Assembly: GCA_902802945.1 (NCBI GenBank)
Contig: CADCOC010000018.1
Coordinates: 1-39,739 of the forward strand
Reading direction: 5' to 3'
Source: an uncultured bacterium
GTDB taxonomy: Bacteria; Verrucomicrobiota; Kiritimatiellia; RFP12; UBA1067
DNA length: 39,739 bases
The position numbers and the translations under genes were made by a program. The notes under the pieces were generated by a model. It was not told where the DNA came from and made no database searches. It saw only the letters and a program-made list of their open reading frames with translations. Below, one piece after another: positions 1-7,281 of the stretch. Each line of letters starts with the position of its first letter. The stretch's first letter is position 1.

Positions 1-6
1 TAGTCA

Positions 7-168
7 TCAATCGTCCGTCCAACCTTCATTCGCGGCAATCACGTGGTACTTCCCGCACGTATCGGTCACATACGCACAGAAACCCTTCAGCAGCGAATCT
101 GGCACACCGGCGAAGAGCTCCACGCCCGCCGACTTCAACCCATCAACAAACCTTCCAACTTAAACCAT
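7..168 (-). pseudogene. Phosphonopyruvate decarboxylase N-terminal fragment (broken)
   Basis: Read on the minus strand, an ATG at 168 follows a purine-rich GGATGGTGAGAG stretch. The frame gives M-V-stop, then continues VGRFVDGLKSAGVELF, AGVPDSLLKGFCAYVTD and HVIAANEG before ending WTDD-stop at 7-9. The strings FAGVPDSLLKxFCAYV and AANEG are characteristic of the N-terminal thiamine-diphosphate domain of phosphonopyruvate decarboxylase (Ppd/AepY), which makes phosphonoacetaldehyde. Family members are several hundred residues long; here only about 50 remain. There is an in-frame TAA at codon 3 and sequence identity is lost directly after ANEG, where the family continues with NAVALA-type residues. 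I read it as a decayed remnant, probably a recombination scar at the edge of the neighbouring rhuM-like gene. A functional short peptide is very unlikely. Confidence 0.65.
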
Positions 169-217
169 CTCTCACCATCCCTTTGTGTCAAAACAGGTCA
201 GATCTGTTTTGACAAAT

Positions 218-748
218 TCATTTCTTGCCATACGGCTTGGCGGGCGATACGGAGCCGCCGCCAAAACCGATTCGCTTGCGGAGCGGGTCTGGCGGAGCCG
301 AAAGCTGCTGGACGAGGTAATTCATTCCGCCCTTAATCTGCTTGATGTCGCCTTCTACGGCATCCATACGATGCTTGAGCTTGGCAATCTCCCGTACCTC
401 CTCAAGTCGGTTCAACAGCATCTCGCGCAGGATACGAGTCGCCCACTGGCGGAAGCGCGTTCCTTGAAACGATTTTACCCTGTAACCAACAGAAATTACC
501 ACATCCAGATTATAGATGGCAACCGGGCGACCACCTGACATGGAGGTTTTATGCAAAATTTGCATAAAACCATCTTTGGGCAATTCACCCTCTTTGAAGA
601 CATTCGCGATATGTCTAGCTATTACCGGCTGCGTTCGCCCAAACAACTTGCACATTTGTTCCTGTGTCAACCATACCGTCTCGCCATCGGTCTTGACAGG
701 CAGTTCGCTCCCGTCAGGTGATTTGTATACGACAATCTGCTGATCCAT
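218..748 (-). CDS. RhuM-like (virulence/Bro-N type) DNA-binding-domain protein, short
   Basis: About 176 residues. The first ~110 residues show the RhuM family pattern: IVVYKSPDGSELPVKTDGETVWLTQEQM, then KLFGRTQPVIARHIANVFKEGEL and GYRVKSFQGTRFRQWA. This region acts as a winged-helix-like nucleic-acid-binding module in phage and plasmid-linked proteins. The C-terminal half is a short helical stretch (LNRLEEVREIAKLKHRMDAVE) followed by a Gly/Pro-rich end. Typical RhuM proteins are roughly 300 residues or more, so this copy lacks the usual C-terminal region. I chose the ATG at 748 because GAGAAGAGAGG lies just upstream; an in-frame ATG at 847 would add a low-complexity leader of 33 residues with a weak ribosome site. 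RhuM genes are often found near type I restriction genes, and a large type I locus begins at 7282. Function is not established. Confidence 0.7.
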   Translation of the reverse strand: MDQQIVVYKSPDGSELPVKTDGETVWLTQEQMCKLFGRTQPVIARHIANVFKEGELPKDGFMQILHKTSMSGGRPVAIYNLDVVISVGYRVKSFQGTRFRQWATRILREMLLNRLEEVREIAKLKHRMDAVEGDIKQIKGGMNYLVQQLSAPPDPLRKRIGFGGGSVSPAKPYGKK

Positions 749-1116
749 GCCTCTCTTCTCCATCAAACTGTTCACACTATACTTCCTATTCCCTGCGCCA
801 GCCTGCGCTCCGCGCCCGTGGGGTATGCAGCCGAATACCTCATTCATGCGCTTTCTGATGTTTTATCCACCATCGCGTTGCCGCATAGTGTAACCTATTT
901 GTTGCGGGGTGTCAATGGGGAGGAAGTGCCGTGAGTATCGTCGGCGACAGCGTTGCAAGCGGGAACGGATCGAGGCCGGTCGGCTTCTGTCAAATCGCCA
1001 AACGCCCAGCGATAGAAGCTGAGCACGCGAAGCGCCCCCTCACCCCAACTTCCGGACGGTTGATGGCCACGACCGAAACAACCGCGCGCTCAATTTTTAA
1101 TGTTTTTTATAATGCA
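749..1116. other. Intergenic region between cmk and the rhuM-like gene
   Basis: I find no convincing gene in these 368 bases. The region carries the rhuM-like promoter (887-915) and, closer to the gene, a second possible -10 box (TATAGT on the minus strand, 776-781). The stretch 916-1116 lies downstream of cmk. Its minus strand can be read as a short open frame containing VVSVVAINRPEVGVRG, but it has no start with a ribosome site and no recognisable family. It could be a gene relic. Confidence 0.5.
887..915 (-). promoter_or_regulatory. Sigma70-type promoter for the rhuM-like gene
   Basis: On the minus strand TTGACA (910-915) and TACACT (887-892) are separated by exactly 17 bp. This is the closest match to a consensus housekeeping promoter in the window. 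Initiation would fall near 880, leaving a leader of about 130 nt to the preferred start at 748, or about 33 nt to the alternative ATG at 847. Confidence 0.65.
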
Positions 1117-1791
1117 TCACCGCCAGCCGTCTGGCAGGGCGTTGAGGACAGTCTCCACCACCTGGTCAAGCGTGAGGTCGGTAGAGTCGATCTCCAGCGC
1201 GCCGTCCGCTTTGCGGAGCGGAGCGTGTTTGCGCGTGGAGTCGATCGCATCACGCGCGAGGAGCGATGCCTTCACGGCCTCGGCGGACTGGTTCGCGATT
1301 CCCTTCTCCACTTCTTCCTTCTGGCGGCGCGCTGCGCGTGCCTCGGCGGAGGCGGTGAGATAGAACCGTGCCGGCGAGTCGGGAAACACCGCCGTCGTGA
1401 TGTCGCGCCCCTCAACCACGAGGTCGCCGTACTGCGTCATGCCGCGCAGGATGGCCGTGATGCGGTCGCGTACCTCCTTGACAGTGGCAACGGGCGAGGC
1501 GTGCGCGTTGATCTCCGGCGTGCGGATGCGGTCGCCTGGCGGCTCGCCACCCACGTAGTAGGCGATGGCACCGTTCTCGGGACGGCACTCCACCTCCACT
1601 GCCGCCGCGCAGGCGGCGACGGCGGCTGGGTCGGACGTGTCCACGCCGCGCACGAGACACTGCCACGTCATGATGCGGTAGAGCGCGCCGGAGTCCACAT
1701 GCAGGAACCCCAGCTCCTTCCCCACACGCTTCGAAACGGAACTCTTGCCCGCGCCGCTTGGGCCGTCGATGGCAATCACGCGTCTATCCAT
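1117..1791 (-). CDS. cmk: Cytidylate kinase
   Basis: A 224-residue (d)CMP kinase, which phosphorylates CMP and dCMP with ATP in pyrimidine nucleotide supply. The start MDRRVIAIDGPSGAGKSS carries the P-loop GPSGAGKS at residues 10-17. The family signatures LHVDSGALYRIMTW (cytidine-binding region), VEGRDITTAVFPDSPARFYLTAS and ARRQKE (lid region) follow, and length is normal for the family. The ATG at 1791 is preceded by GAGGAGG about 5 nt upstream; a longer open frame to 1908 is unrelated sequence read through the upstream gene's end. It is 20 bp downstream of the HEAT-like gene and probably co-transcribed with it. In many bacteria cmk is linked to aroA or rpsA; here it is the last gene of the block. 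Confidence 0.95.
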   Translation of the reverse strand: MDRRVIAIDGPSGAGKSSVSKRVGKELGFLHVDSGALYRIMTWQCLVRGVDTSDPAAVAACAAAVEVECRPENGAIAYYVGGEPPGDRIRTPEINAHASPVATVKEVRDRITAILRGMTQYGDLVVEGRDITTAVFPDSPARFYLTASAEARAARRQKEEVEKGIANQSAEAVKASLLARDAIDSTRKHAPLRKADGALEIDSTDLTLDQVVETVLNALPDGWR

Positions 1792-1811
1792 GTCACTCCT
1801 CCTCTTCCCTG

Positions 1812-2414
1812 TCAACGGGCAACAGGCACTGTAACGGGGGCCGTCACGGGCTGTGCCACGGGGACGGCAACCGGTACGACAGTTGGCGGCATTGTAGGCC
1901 TCTCCCAAAGGCCGCCCGAGAAGCTGCGCAGGACATCAGCCGTCTCAAGGATAGCGCGCACGCGCCGCCCGCCGTGGGCGTCATCGAGCACAGACGACCA
2001 GGCAGAGAAGGCAGCCGAAGCAACGTCTTCATCTGGATCGGCAATGAAATAGGCGAGGTCGGCAGCAGAGCGTCCGCCCTTTTCCTCCAATGCTTCTACC
2101 ATGGCCATTCGCACGTCCTCCGAATGCGAGGAGGCAGCAGACTGCAAGTAGCGGCGAAGCTCGTGGAGCGAATCGGCGTCCTCGATTGCGTCTATGAGGC
2201 GACGGTCGTGTCCGCTGAGCCTCTCACGGCGGTCGCGGTCGATGCCACCACCACGGCGGCGGGACACGCGTTGAGGTCCCTTGGCGGGCGCGTGCTTTGC
2301 CGTCTTGATCCGCTGCTGCTGTGGGCGTTGCGGCTGTAGACGCCCTTTCTGTGGAGCGGCATCCATCGTGAGCGCGGCGACGGCGGCCGCAAAAACAATC
2401 AGGATCTTTTTCAT
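1812..2414 (-). CDS. Exported HEAT-repeat-like protein with Val-Pro tail
   Basis: A 200-residue protein of unknown function. Residues 1-20 (MKKILIVFAAAVAALTMDAA) form a signal peptide. A basic Gln/Arg-rich stretch follows (about 21-65), then paired helices with the spacing of HEAT/PBS-lyase repeats (ADSLHELRRYL, SEDVRMAMVEALEEKG, AADLAYFIADPDEDVASAAFSAW). The C-terminus is a repetitive Val/Pro/Ala tail (VPVAVPVAQPVTAPVTVPVAR). The ribosome site AGAGAGG precedes the ATG. The gene sits 41 bp downstream of the M18 peptidase gene and 20 bp upstream of cmk, which suggests a shared transcript. The HEAT assignment is inferred from helix periodicity. The likely location is the periplasm or cell surface. 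I do not recognise a named family. Confidence 0.75.
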   Translation of the reverse strand: MKKILIVFAAAVAALTMDAAPQKGRLQPQRPQQQRIKTAKHAPAKGPQRVSRRRGGGIDRDRRERLSGHDRRLIDAIEDADSLHELRRYLQSAASSHSEDVRMAMVEALEEKGGRSAADLAYFIADPDEDVASAAFSAWSSVLDDAHGGRRVRAILETADVLRSFSGGLWERPTMPPTVVPVAVPVAQPVTAPVTVPVAR

Positions 2415-2455
2415 TTAATCATTCCTCTCTTTGATGATGGTGTTTTGAAACCGGG

Positions 2456-3784
2456 TCAATCGATTTTCAGCGCGGCAGCGGATGCCTCGAAGAAGGCGCG
2501 GTAGGCGCGGTTCGTGTTCCAGCAGTCCTCGGCGGATGCCAGTTCCCACGGCGCGTGCATGTTGAGGAGCGGCGTTCCGAAGTCGATCACGTCCATGCCG
2601 AATCGCGCCATGAACTTCGCGATCGTGCCGCCACCACCCTTCTCGGCGCGGCCGAGCTCGCCCATCTGCCAAGTGACACCCGCGTCGTCTAGGATGCGCC
2701 GGAGCGCGGCAATGAACTCCGCGCGCGCGTCGTTCGCACCGCTCTTCGCGGCGGGGCCCGTATACTTGATCATGCAGGGACCTTTGCCGAGACGCGACTC
2801 GTTACCGGTGGAGTCTGCGTCGGGGAAATGCGGATCGCTCGCGGCGCAGACGTCCGCGCTGAGCATCTGCGACGCCTCGAGCGCGCGGCGCACGTCTATG
2901 TCGCGCGCGTTGCCGCCCTCGCGGTCGATGAGCTCGGCTATGGAATTCTCGAAGAACGAGCTGTCCATGCCGCTTGCGCCCACGCTGCCGATTTCCTCCT
3001 TGTCGCAGAGCACAACGGCGCAGGTGTGGGCGGGCGCGCCCTTCGCGCCGGCCACGTCGATCAGGGCGGCGAGGCCAGCGTAGGCGCACACACGGTCGTC
3101 GTGTCCGTAGGCCGCCACGAGCGCGCGGTCGAGGCCCACGTCGCGCGGCGCGCCGGCGGGGACGATCTCAAGTTCGGCGCTCAGGAGGTCGTCCTTCTCG
3201 ATGCCGTATTTATCCTTGAGGAGGTCCTCGATCTTGCCGAGGCCGGCGATCACGTCCATGTCCTCGGCCGCCACGGCGTCCTTCACCTTCTTGTCAAGCT
3301 GTTCCTTGCCGAAGTGCGGGAGGATGTCCGAAATCATGAACACGGGATCGCTGGGCGCGTCGCCGATCGACACCTCCACGCGCGTGCCATCCTTCTTCGC
3401 GACGGTTCCATAGAGCGCGAGCGGCAGCACGAGCCACTGGTACTTCTTGATGCCACCGTACATGTGCGTGTCGAAGAAGGTGATGTCGCCCTTCTCGTAA
3501 AGCGGTTTCGGCTTGAGGTCGAGACGCGGCGCGTCCGTGTGGCCGCCCACCACGCGAACGCCGGCGGACGTCCCCTCGCGGCCGATCACGGCGGCGAAAA
3601 GGGTCTTCCCGTGGTAGCCGCGCCACACCTTGTCCCCGGCCTTCAGGCGCTTCGCGCCCTTAAGCTCGCGGAATCCCGCCTTCTCCAACAGACGCACGGC
3701 CGCGGCGTACGCGCGCCGCTCCGTCTTAGCCTCGGTGAGAAAGGCCTTGTAACCGTCAACGTATTTCTTCGCTTCTTTTTTCAT
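2456..3784 (-). CDS. M18 family (aspartyl-type) zinc aminopeptidase
   Basis: A 442-residue cytosolic dinuclear zinc aminopeptidase of peptidase family M18, which removes N-terminal, often acidic, residues from peptides. Metal-binding signatures are visible: VVGGHTDAPRL (His82, Asp84), CDKEEIGSVGASGM (the catalytic Glu-Glu pair) and a late His in LLNMHAPWELASAED. Length is typical for M18. The ATG at 3784 has no Shine-Dalgarno sequence; instead a TATACT -10 box ends 7 nt before it, so the mRNA is probably leaderless. The gene is followed at 41 bp by the HEAT-like gene. Substrate preference cannot be read from the sequence. Confidence 0.92.
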   Translation of the reverse strand: MKKEAKKYVDGYKAFLTEAKTERRAYAAAVRLLEKAGFRELKGAKRLKAGDKVWRGYHGKTLFAAVIGREGTSAGVRVVGGHTDAPRLDLKPKPLYEKGDITFFDTHMYGGIKKYQWLVLPLALYGTVAKKDGTRVEVSIGDAPSDPVFMISDILPHFGKEQLDKKVKDAVAAEDMDVIAGLGKIEDLLKDKYGIEKDDLLSAELEIVPAGAPRDVGLDRALVAAYGHDDRVCAYAGLAALIDVAGAKGAPAHTCAVVLCDKEEIGSVGASGMDSSFFENSIAELIDREGGNARDIDVRRALEASQMLSADVCAASDPHFPDADSTGNESRLGKGPCMIKYTGPAAKSGANDARAEFIAALRRILDDAGVTWQMGELGRAEKGGGGTIAKFMARFGMDVIDFGTPLLNMHAPWELASAEDCWNTNRAYRAFFEASAAALKID

Positions 3785-3791
3785 GGCGCAC

Positions 3792-3797
3792 AGTATA
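3792..3797 (-). promoter_or_regulatory. Promoter -10 box of the M18 peptidase gene (leaderless type)
   Basis: On the minus strand TATGGTATACT places TATACT at 3792-3797, and only 7 nt (GTGCGCC) separate it from the ATG at 3784. TGACGC lies 17 bp upstream as a weak -35. Transcription would start within a base or two of the start codon, consistent with the absence of a ribosome site. Confidence 0.55.
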
Positions 3798-3817
3798 CCA
3801 TAAATACGGCCCGCGCG

Positions 3818-5062
3818 TCACCCCTTTGGCGTAACCCATGAAACAGATTTCTTCGCGTCGTCGAGTATTTCGTTGGCGATGGCGAGGACGTCGTCCGCCG
3901 TGACGGCGGCGATGCCGGCCACGACCTCGTCCGGCGGGAGGACGCGTCCGTACGTCTGCACGCAGTTGCCAAAGTAGAAGAGACGCGCGCGCACTTGCTC
4001 CAACCCGAGGCGGAAGTTGCCGACGAGGTACTCCTTCGTGCGCTTCAGCTCGGCGGCGCCGGGACGCTTCGCGCGGATGCGCGCGAACTCGCGTTCGATC
4101 GTCTCCACCGCCTGCGGCACGCGGTCCGTCGCGAGTCCGGCCGTGACGGCCCAGCCGCCCGTCTCCTCGAAGAACTGGATCTGCGAGCGGATGTCGTAGC
4201 TGAGGCCGCGCCTCTCGCGCACGCTCTGGAATAGGCGCGAGCTCATCGACCGCCCCATCAGAGCATCGAACACGTTCGCCGCGTACTTCTTCCGCGCGGG
4301 CGCGCGCACACCGAAAGTACGGAATCCGAGTGCGAGCTGGACCTGCTGGATGTCGCGCTCCGCACGCACCTCCTTCACGGGACGCGGACGCGCCTTCACG
4401 GGCACGAAGGGAAGCGGTTTGCCCTCCGCAAGCCCGCCCAGCGCCTTCTCCACGAGGGCGCGCGCCGCAGCCGGCTCGAAGCGGCCCGCCACCACGGCCG
4501 TGGTGGCGGACGGCACGTACGCCTTGCGGATGTAGTCGCGCAGACACTTTGGCGTCATCTTGTCGAGCGTCGCGGCGGAACCGGCTATCGGCAGTCCAAG
4601 CGGATTGTTAGGGAAAAGCGCACGGGAGAGGTTTTCGGACGCCACCGAGTCCGGCTCGTCCGCATACATCTTGATTTCCTCGAGGATCACCTGACGCTCA
4701 CGCGCGAACTCCGCGTCGGGGATCGCCGCGTGCAGGTACATGTCGGAGATGATGTCCACCGCCGTCGAAAGGTAGTCGCATGGGAGGTAGGCATAGAAGC
4801 ACGTCCCCTCCTCGCTCGTATAGGCGTTGAAGTTGCCTCCGCGTCCCTCGATGGCCTGGCTGATCTCAAGTGCTGTGCGCGTCTTCGTACCCTTGAAGAG
4901 CATGTGTTCGATGAAGTGCGAGATACCGGCGTCGGACGGCCCCTCGTGTCGGCTCCCGCTCGCCACGAACAGTCCGAAGCACGCGCTCTCCACATGGTCG
5001 TCCGGCACGAGGACGAGTTTCAGTCCGTTATCCAGCGTCTCAAGCGTTGCAACCGGCAGCAT
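3818..5062 (-). CDS. M16 family zinc metalloprotease (pitrilysin/processing-peptidase type)
   Basis: A 414-residue single-chain M16B-type peptidase. The inverted zinc motif HxxEH is present as HFIEH at residues 49-53 (GISHFIEHMLFKGT), and the distal zinc-ligand Glu lies in ILEEIKMYADEP near residue 129. The C-terminal half holds the usual inactive repeat with AANVFDALMG and SSRLFQSVRERRGLSYDI, the R/Y substrate-binding region of the family. Bacterial homologues (PqqL/YmxG-like) cut peptides, and some act in signal-peptide clearance. The ATG at 5062 overlaps the 3' end of hisA by 23 bp, so the two are translationally coupled. No signal peptide is visible, which suggests a cytosolic enzyme. Confidence 0.93.
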   Translation of the reverse strand: MLPVATLETLDNGLKLVLVPDDHVESACFGLFVASGSRHEGPSDAGISHFIEHMLFKGTKTRTALEISQAIEGRGGNFNAYTSEEGTCFYAYLPCDYLSTAVDIISDMYLHAAIPDAEFARERQVILEEIKMYADEPDSVASENLSRALFPNNPLGLPIAGSAATLDKMTPKCLRDYIRKAYVPSATTAVVAGRFEPAAARALVEKALGGLAEGKPLPFVPVKARPRPVKEVRAERDIQQVQLALGFRTFGVRAPARKKYAANVFDALMGRSMSSRLFQSVRERRGLSYDIRSQIQFFEETGGWAVTAGLATDRVPQAVETIEREFARIRAKRPGAAELKRTKEYLVGNFRLGLEQVRARLFYFGNCVQTYGRVLPPDEVVAGIAAVTADDVLAIANEILDDAKKSVSWVTPKG

Positions 5063-5774
5063 CGTTCATTTCCTTCAAGGTGGTGCGTCCGTCGTAGAGA
5101 GCCTTGCCGACAATGGCGGCGCGCAGGTTGGGACGGGCGAGGGCGATGAGGTTCGCGACGTCGCGCGGGGATGAGACGCCGCCTGAGGCGGTGATCTGGC
5201 AGGACGGCGCGGCGTCGCAGATCGCCGCCATCTGCCCGAGGTTCGGACCGCCAAGCATGCCGTCGGTGGCGGTGTCCGTGTAGATGATCGTCTTGACGCC
5301 GATTTCGGCCACGGCACGGGCGAGGTCCACGGCCTTCACCTGCGTGGTGGTTACCCAGCCGCGCGTCTGCACAAAACCGTCGCGCGCGTCAATGCCCACG
5401 GCCACGCGCTCGCCGTACTGCTCCACGGCGCGCGTGAGGAACGCGGGATCCTCGAGCGCCGCCGAGCCGATGATGGCGCGCGTGGCGCCGGCCTCAAGTA
5501 CGGACGCGAGCGTCTCGGGCGTGCGGATGCCGCCGCCCACTTCCACGGGCCGACCGAACGCGGCGATGATGGCGCGGATCACGTCCGAATGGCGCGGCGT
5601 GCCGGCGAAGGCGCCGTCTAGGTCCACGACGTGCAGCTCGCGGCCGCCCTGGTCGCGCCAGTCGCGCGCCTGCGCGGCGGGATCGTCGTTGTAGGTGGTC
5701 ACGTCGTCGGCGCGCCCCTGGCGGAGGCGCACGCACACGCCCCCCTTCAAATCGATTGCAGGTAGAATTAACAT
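5040..5774 (-). CDS. hisA: Phosphoribosylformimino-5-aminoimidazole carboxamide ribotide isomerase
   Basis: A 244-residue TIM-barrel enzyme of histidine biosynthesis that converts ProFAR to PRFAR in the fourth step. It begins MLILPAIDLKGGVCVRL with the catalytic Asp in PAID (residue 8). It shows ELHVVDLDGAF, the phosphate-binding VEVGGGIRTPE, VAVGIDARDG, the second catalytic Asp in IIYTDTATDGML, and ASGGVSS. Length fits HisA. The start at 5774 matches the family N-terminus; an open frame continuing to 5852 only reads through the tRNA gene. The ribosome site is weak. No other his genes are nearby, so hisA is separated from the rest of the pathway. It probably shares its transcript with the upstream tRNA-Thr and the downstream M16 gene. 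Confidence 0.95.
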   Translation of the reverse strand: MLILPAIDLKGGVCVRLRQGRADDVTTYNDDPAAQARDWRDQGGRELHVVDLDGAFAGTPRHSDVIRAIIAAFGRPVEVGGGIRTPETLASVLEAGATRAIIGSAALEDPAFLTRAVEQYGERVAVGIDARDGFVQTRGWVTTTQVKAVDLARAVAEIGVKTIIYTDTATDGMLGGPNLGQMAAICDAAPSCQITASGGVSSPRDVANLIALARPNLRAAIVGKALYDGRTTLKEMNDAAGCNA

Positions 5775-5791
5775 AAGATGGTTTTCCCAAT

Positions 5792-5866
5792 TGGAGCCGG
5801 CAGAGGGATTCGAACCCCCGACCAGCGGTTTACAAAACCGCTGCGCTACCACTACGCTATACCGGC
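5792..5866 (-). tRNA. tRNA-Thr (anticodon UGU)
   Basis: The minus strand folds into a complete cloverleaf. The acceptor stem GCCGGTA pairs with TGCCGGC, followed by discriminator T and an encoded CCA. The D arm holds AGTGGTA. The anticodon arm GCGGT-TTTGTAA-ACCGC has a 7-nt loop with TGT at its centre, and the T arm contains GGTTCGAATCC. TGT reads ACA threonine codons. The mature 3' CCA lies at 5792-5794, so the tRNA body is 5795-5866. hisA starts 17 bp downstream. Confidence 0.95.
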
Positions 5867-5882
5867 TTTGGGCGTGGGCAAT

Positions 5883-5910
5883 ATTGTACCAAAAAACTGC
5901 GGCGTTTCAA
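5883..5910 (-). promoter_or_regulatory. Promoter of tRNA-Thr / hisA / M16 transcript
   Basis: On the minus strand TTGAAA (5905-5910) and TACAAT (5883-5888) are 16 bp apart, with an extended TGG before the -10. Initiation would fall about 10 nt before the tRNA 5' end. It is back to back with the histidine-kinase promoter. Confidence 0.65.
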
Positions 5911-5925
5911 AGCCCAGATTTATGA

Positions 5926-5931
5926 TATAAT
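5926..5931 (+). promoter_or_regulatory. Promoter -10 box of the histidine-kinase gene
   Basis: A perfect TATAAT lies 31 bp upstream of the kinase ATG. No good -35 is seen at the usual spacing. A ribosome site AGAGGAAA lies between the box and the start codon. Confidence 0.5.
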
Positions 5932-5962
5932 CATTTCGCCCGAAAGATAGAGGAAAAACGCC

Positions 5963-7105
5963 ATGAGAGTCTTCTTCAGCAAAGTCGCAGAACACATCGA
6001 CAAACTCGACGCCGAGAGCCAGCGCAAACAGTACCGGCTGCTCGTGGAGGAACTGTCGTTCTACGAGTCGGTTTTCCAGTCCCTGCGCGAGGGCGTGATG
6101 GTGGTGGACGCCGCAGGCAACGCCGTCTACGCCAACGAGGCCGTCGCGCGCCTCACCGGCTTCGACGGCAAGAAGGCACGGGGACGCCCCGTGCGCCACC
6201 TCCTGCCGGACTGGGACTGGGACAACCTGCTCACGCCGTCCGGCGAGGGCAAGGGCTGGACGCGACAGGCGTCCTGCGAAATCGAGATCACCTACCCCGA
6301 GCACCGCATACTGGAGATACAGTCCACGCCCTCTCCCACCGGCACGCTCCTGCTCGTGCGCGACGTGACGCTCGCCCGCGCGCAGGAGGAAAGCGCGCGG
6401 GAGACGAGCCGCACGGACGCGGTACGCGACCTTGCCGCAGGCGTTGCACACGAAATCGGCAACCCGCTCAACGCAATCTCGCTGAACCTCCAGCTGCTTG
6501 GGCGCGAGTTCCGCCGCGAGCCGGACGAGGAGCGCCGCGCGCGCCTTCTGCACGACATCTCGACCGCGCAGAACGAGGTCAAACGCCTAGAGGGCATCAT
6601 CAAGGGTTTTCTCTCCGCGCTCCGTCCCGCGAAGCTGAACCTCGTGCCGGGCTCGCTCGTCGATCCGCTCACGGCCACGCTGGACGCCATGAAGGCGCAG
6701 TTCGAGGACCGCCGCATCAAAACGCAGCTCAGCCTCCCCTCCGCCCTTCCAACGGTGCTCGTGGACCGCGCCCAGATGGAGCAAGTGTTCTTCAACCTCG
6801 TCAAGAACGCCCTTGAGGCGATGAAGGACGGCGGCAGCCTCGAGATCGAGGTGGATGCCGACGACCGCGACGTCCACGTAGTCATCCGCGACAACGGCAG
6901 CGGCATGGACGCGGCGACGCTCGCGCACATCTTCGAGCCGTACCAAACTTCAAAGGAACACGGCAGCGGCCTCGGGCTCATGCTCTCGCGCCGCATCGTG
7001 CACGCCCACGGCGGCGAGATAGACGTGGAGTCGAAGCCCGGCACCGGCACGGCCTTCACCGTACGCATCCCCCGCCTAGAAAAGCGCGTGCGCCGCCTCA
7101 AGTGA
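5963..7105 (+). CDS. PAS-domain sensor histidine kinase, cytosolic
   Basis: A 380-residue two-component sensor. Residues 1-35 form a short helix. A PAS domain spans about 36-140 (ESVFQSLREGVMVVDAAGNAVYANEA, RLTGFD). The HisKA dimerisation domain carries the phospho-acceptor His163 in GVAHEIGNPLNAISLNLQL. The HATPase_c domain has N box FFNLVKNALEAM, G1 DNGSGMD, F box FEPYQTSKEHGSGLGL and a closing G2 region ESKPGTGTAFTVRIP. The HEIGNPL variant and architecture resemble NtrB/AtoS-type kinases that work with sigma54 response regulators. No transmembrane segment and no response regulator are nearby, so the kinase is soluble and its partner is encoded elsewhere. It converges on the restriction operon at its 3' end. 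Confidence 0.93.
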   Translation: MRVFFSKVAEHIDKLDAESQRKQYRLLVEELSFYESVFQSLREGVMVVDAAGNAVYANEAVARLTGFDGKKARGRPVRHLLPDWDWDNLLTPSGEGKGWTRQASCEIEITYPEHRILEIQSTPSPTGTLLLVRDVTLARAQEESARETSRTDAVRDLAAGVAHEIGNPLNAISLNLQLLGREFRREPDEERRARLLHDISTAQNEVKRLEGIIKGFLSALRPAKLNLVPGSLVDPLTATLDAMKAQFEDRRIKTQLSLPSALPTVLVDRAQMEQVFFNLVKNALEAMKDGGSLEIEVDADDRDVHVVIRDNGSGMDAATLAHIFEPYQTSKEHGSGLGLMLSRRIVHAHGGEIDVESKPGTGTAFTVRIPRLEKRVRRLK

Positions 7106-7199
7106 AAAACCACTGACGGTCAAATAGTGACCTCTCACTCCCCCGCATTCAGTTCGTGGCCCATGTGGCAACTGACACTCCCGCATGGTGGCACTAACT

Positions 7200-7229
7200 G
7201 GGAAAGCAGCCATCCTGGCGGCGCTTCCC
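7200..7229. terminator. Imperfect hairpin between convergent kinase and hsdR genes
   Basis: GGGAA-GC-GCC pairs with GGC-GC-TTCCC around an ATCCT loop, with single mismatches. It lies in the 176-bp convergent gap after the kinase (7105) and hsdR (7282). No U-tract follows on either side, so termination is only a guess. The rest of the gap shows nothing recognisable. Confidence 0.25.
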
Positions 7230-7281
7230 CCCGCCGACCACCACCGCATTTCGCAAAGTCCGGTCTGGCCCTCTCGGTTCT

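Noticed and set aside
931..2052. Long plus-strand reading frame (373 codons)
   Set aside because: It is antisense to cmk and the HEAT-like gene. Its composition is Arg/Val/His-rich, it has no family pattern, and the opposite strand encodes a clear cytidylate kinase.
2192..2398. Short minus-strand frame inside the HEAT-like gene
   Set aside because: It overlaps the signal-peptide gene in another frame, has no ribosome site and no family pattern.
5775..5852. N-terminal extension of hisA
   Set aside because: It reads through the tRNA-Thr gene. The family N-terminus begins at MLILPAIDL.
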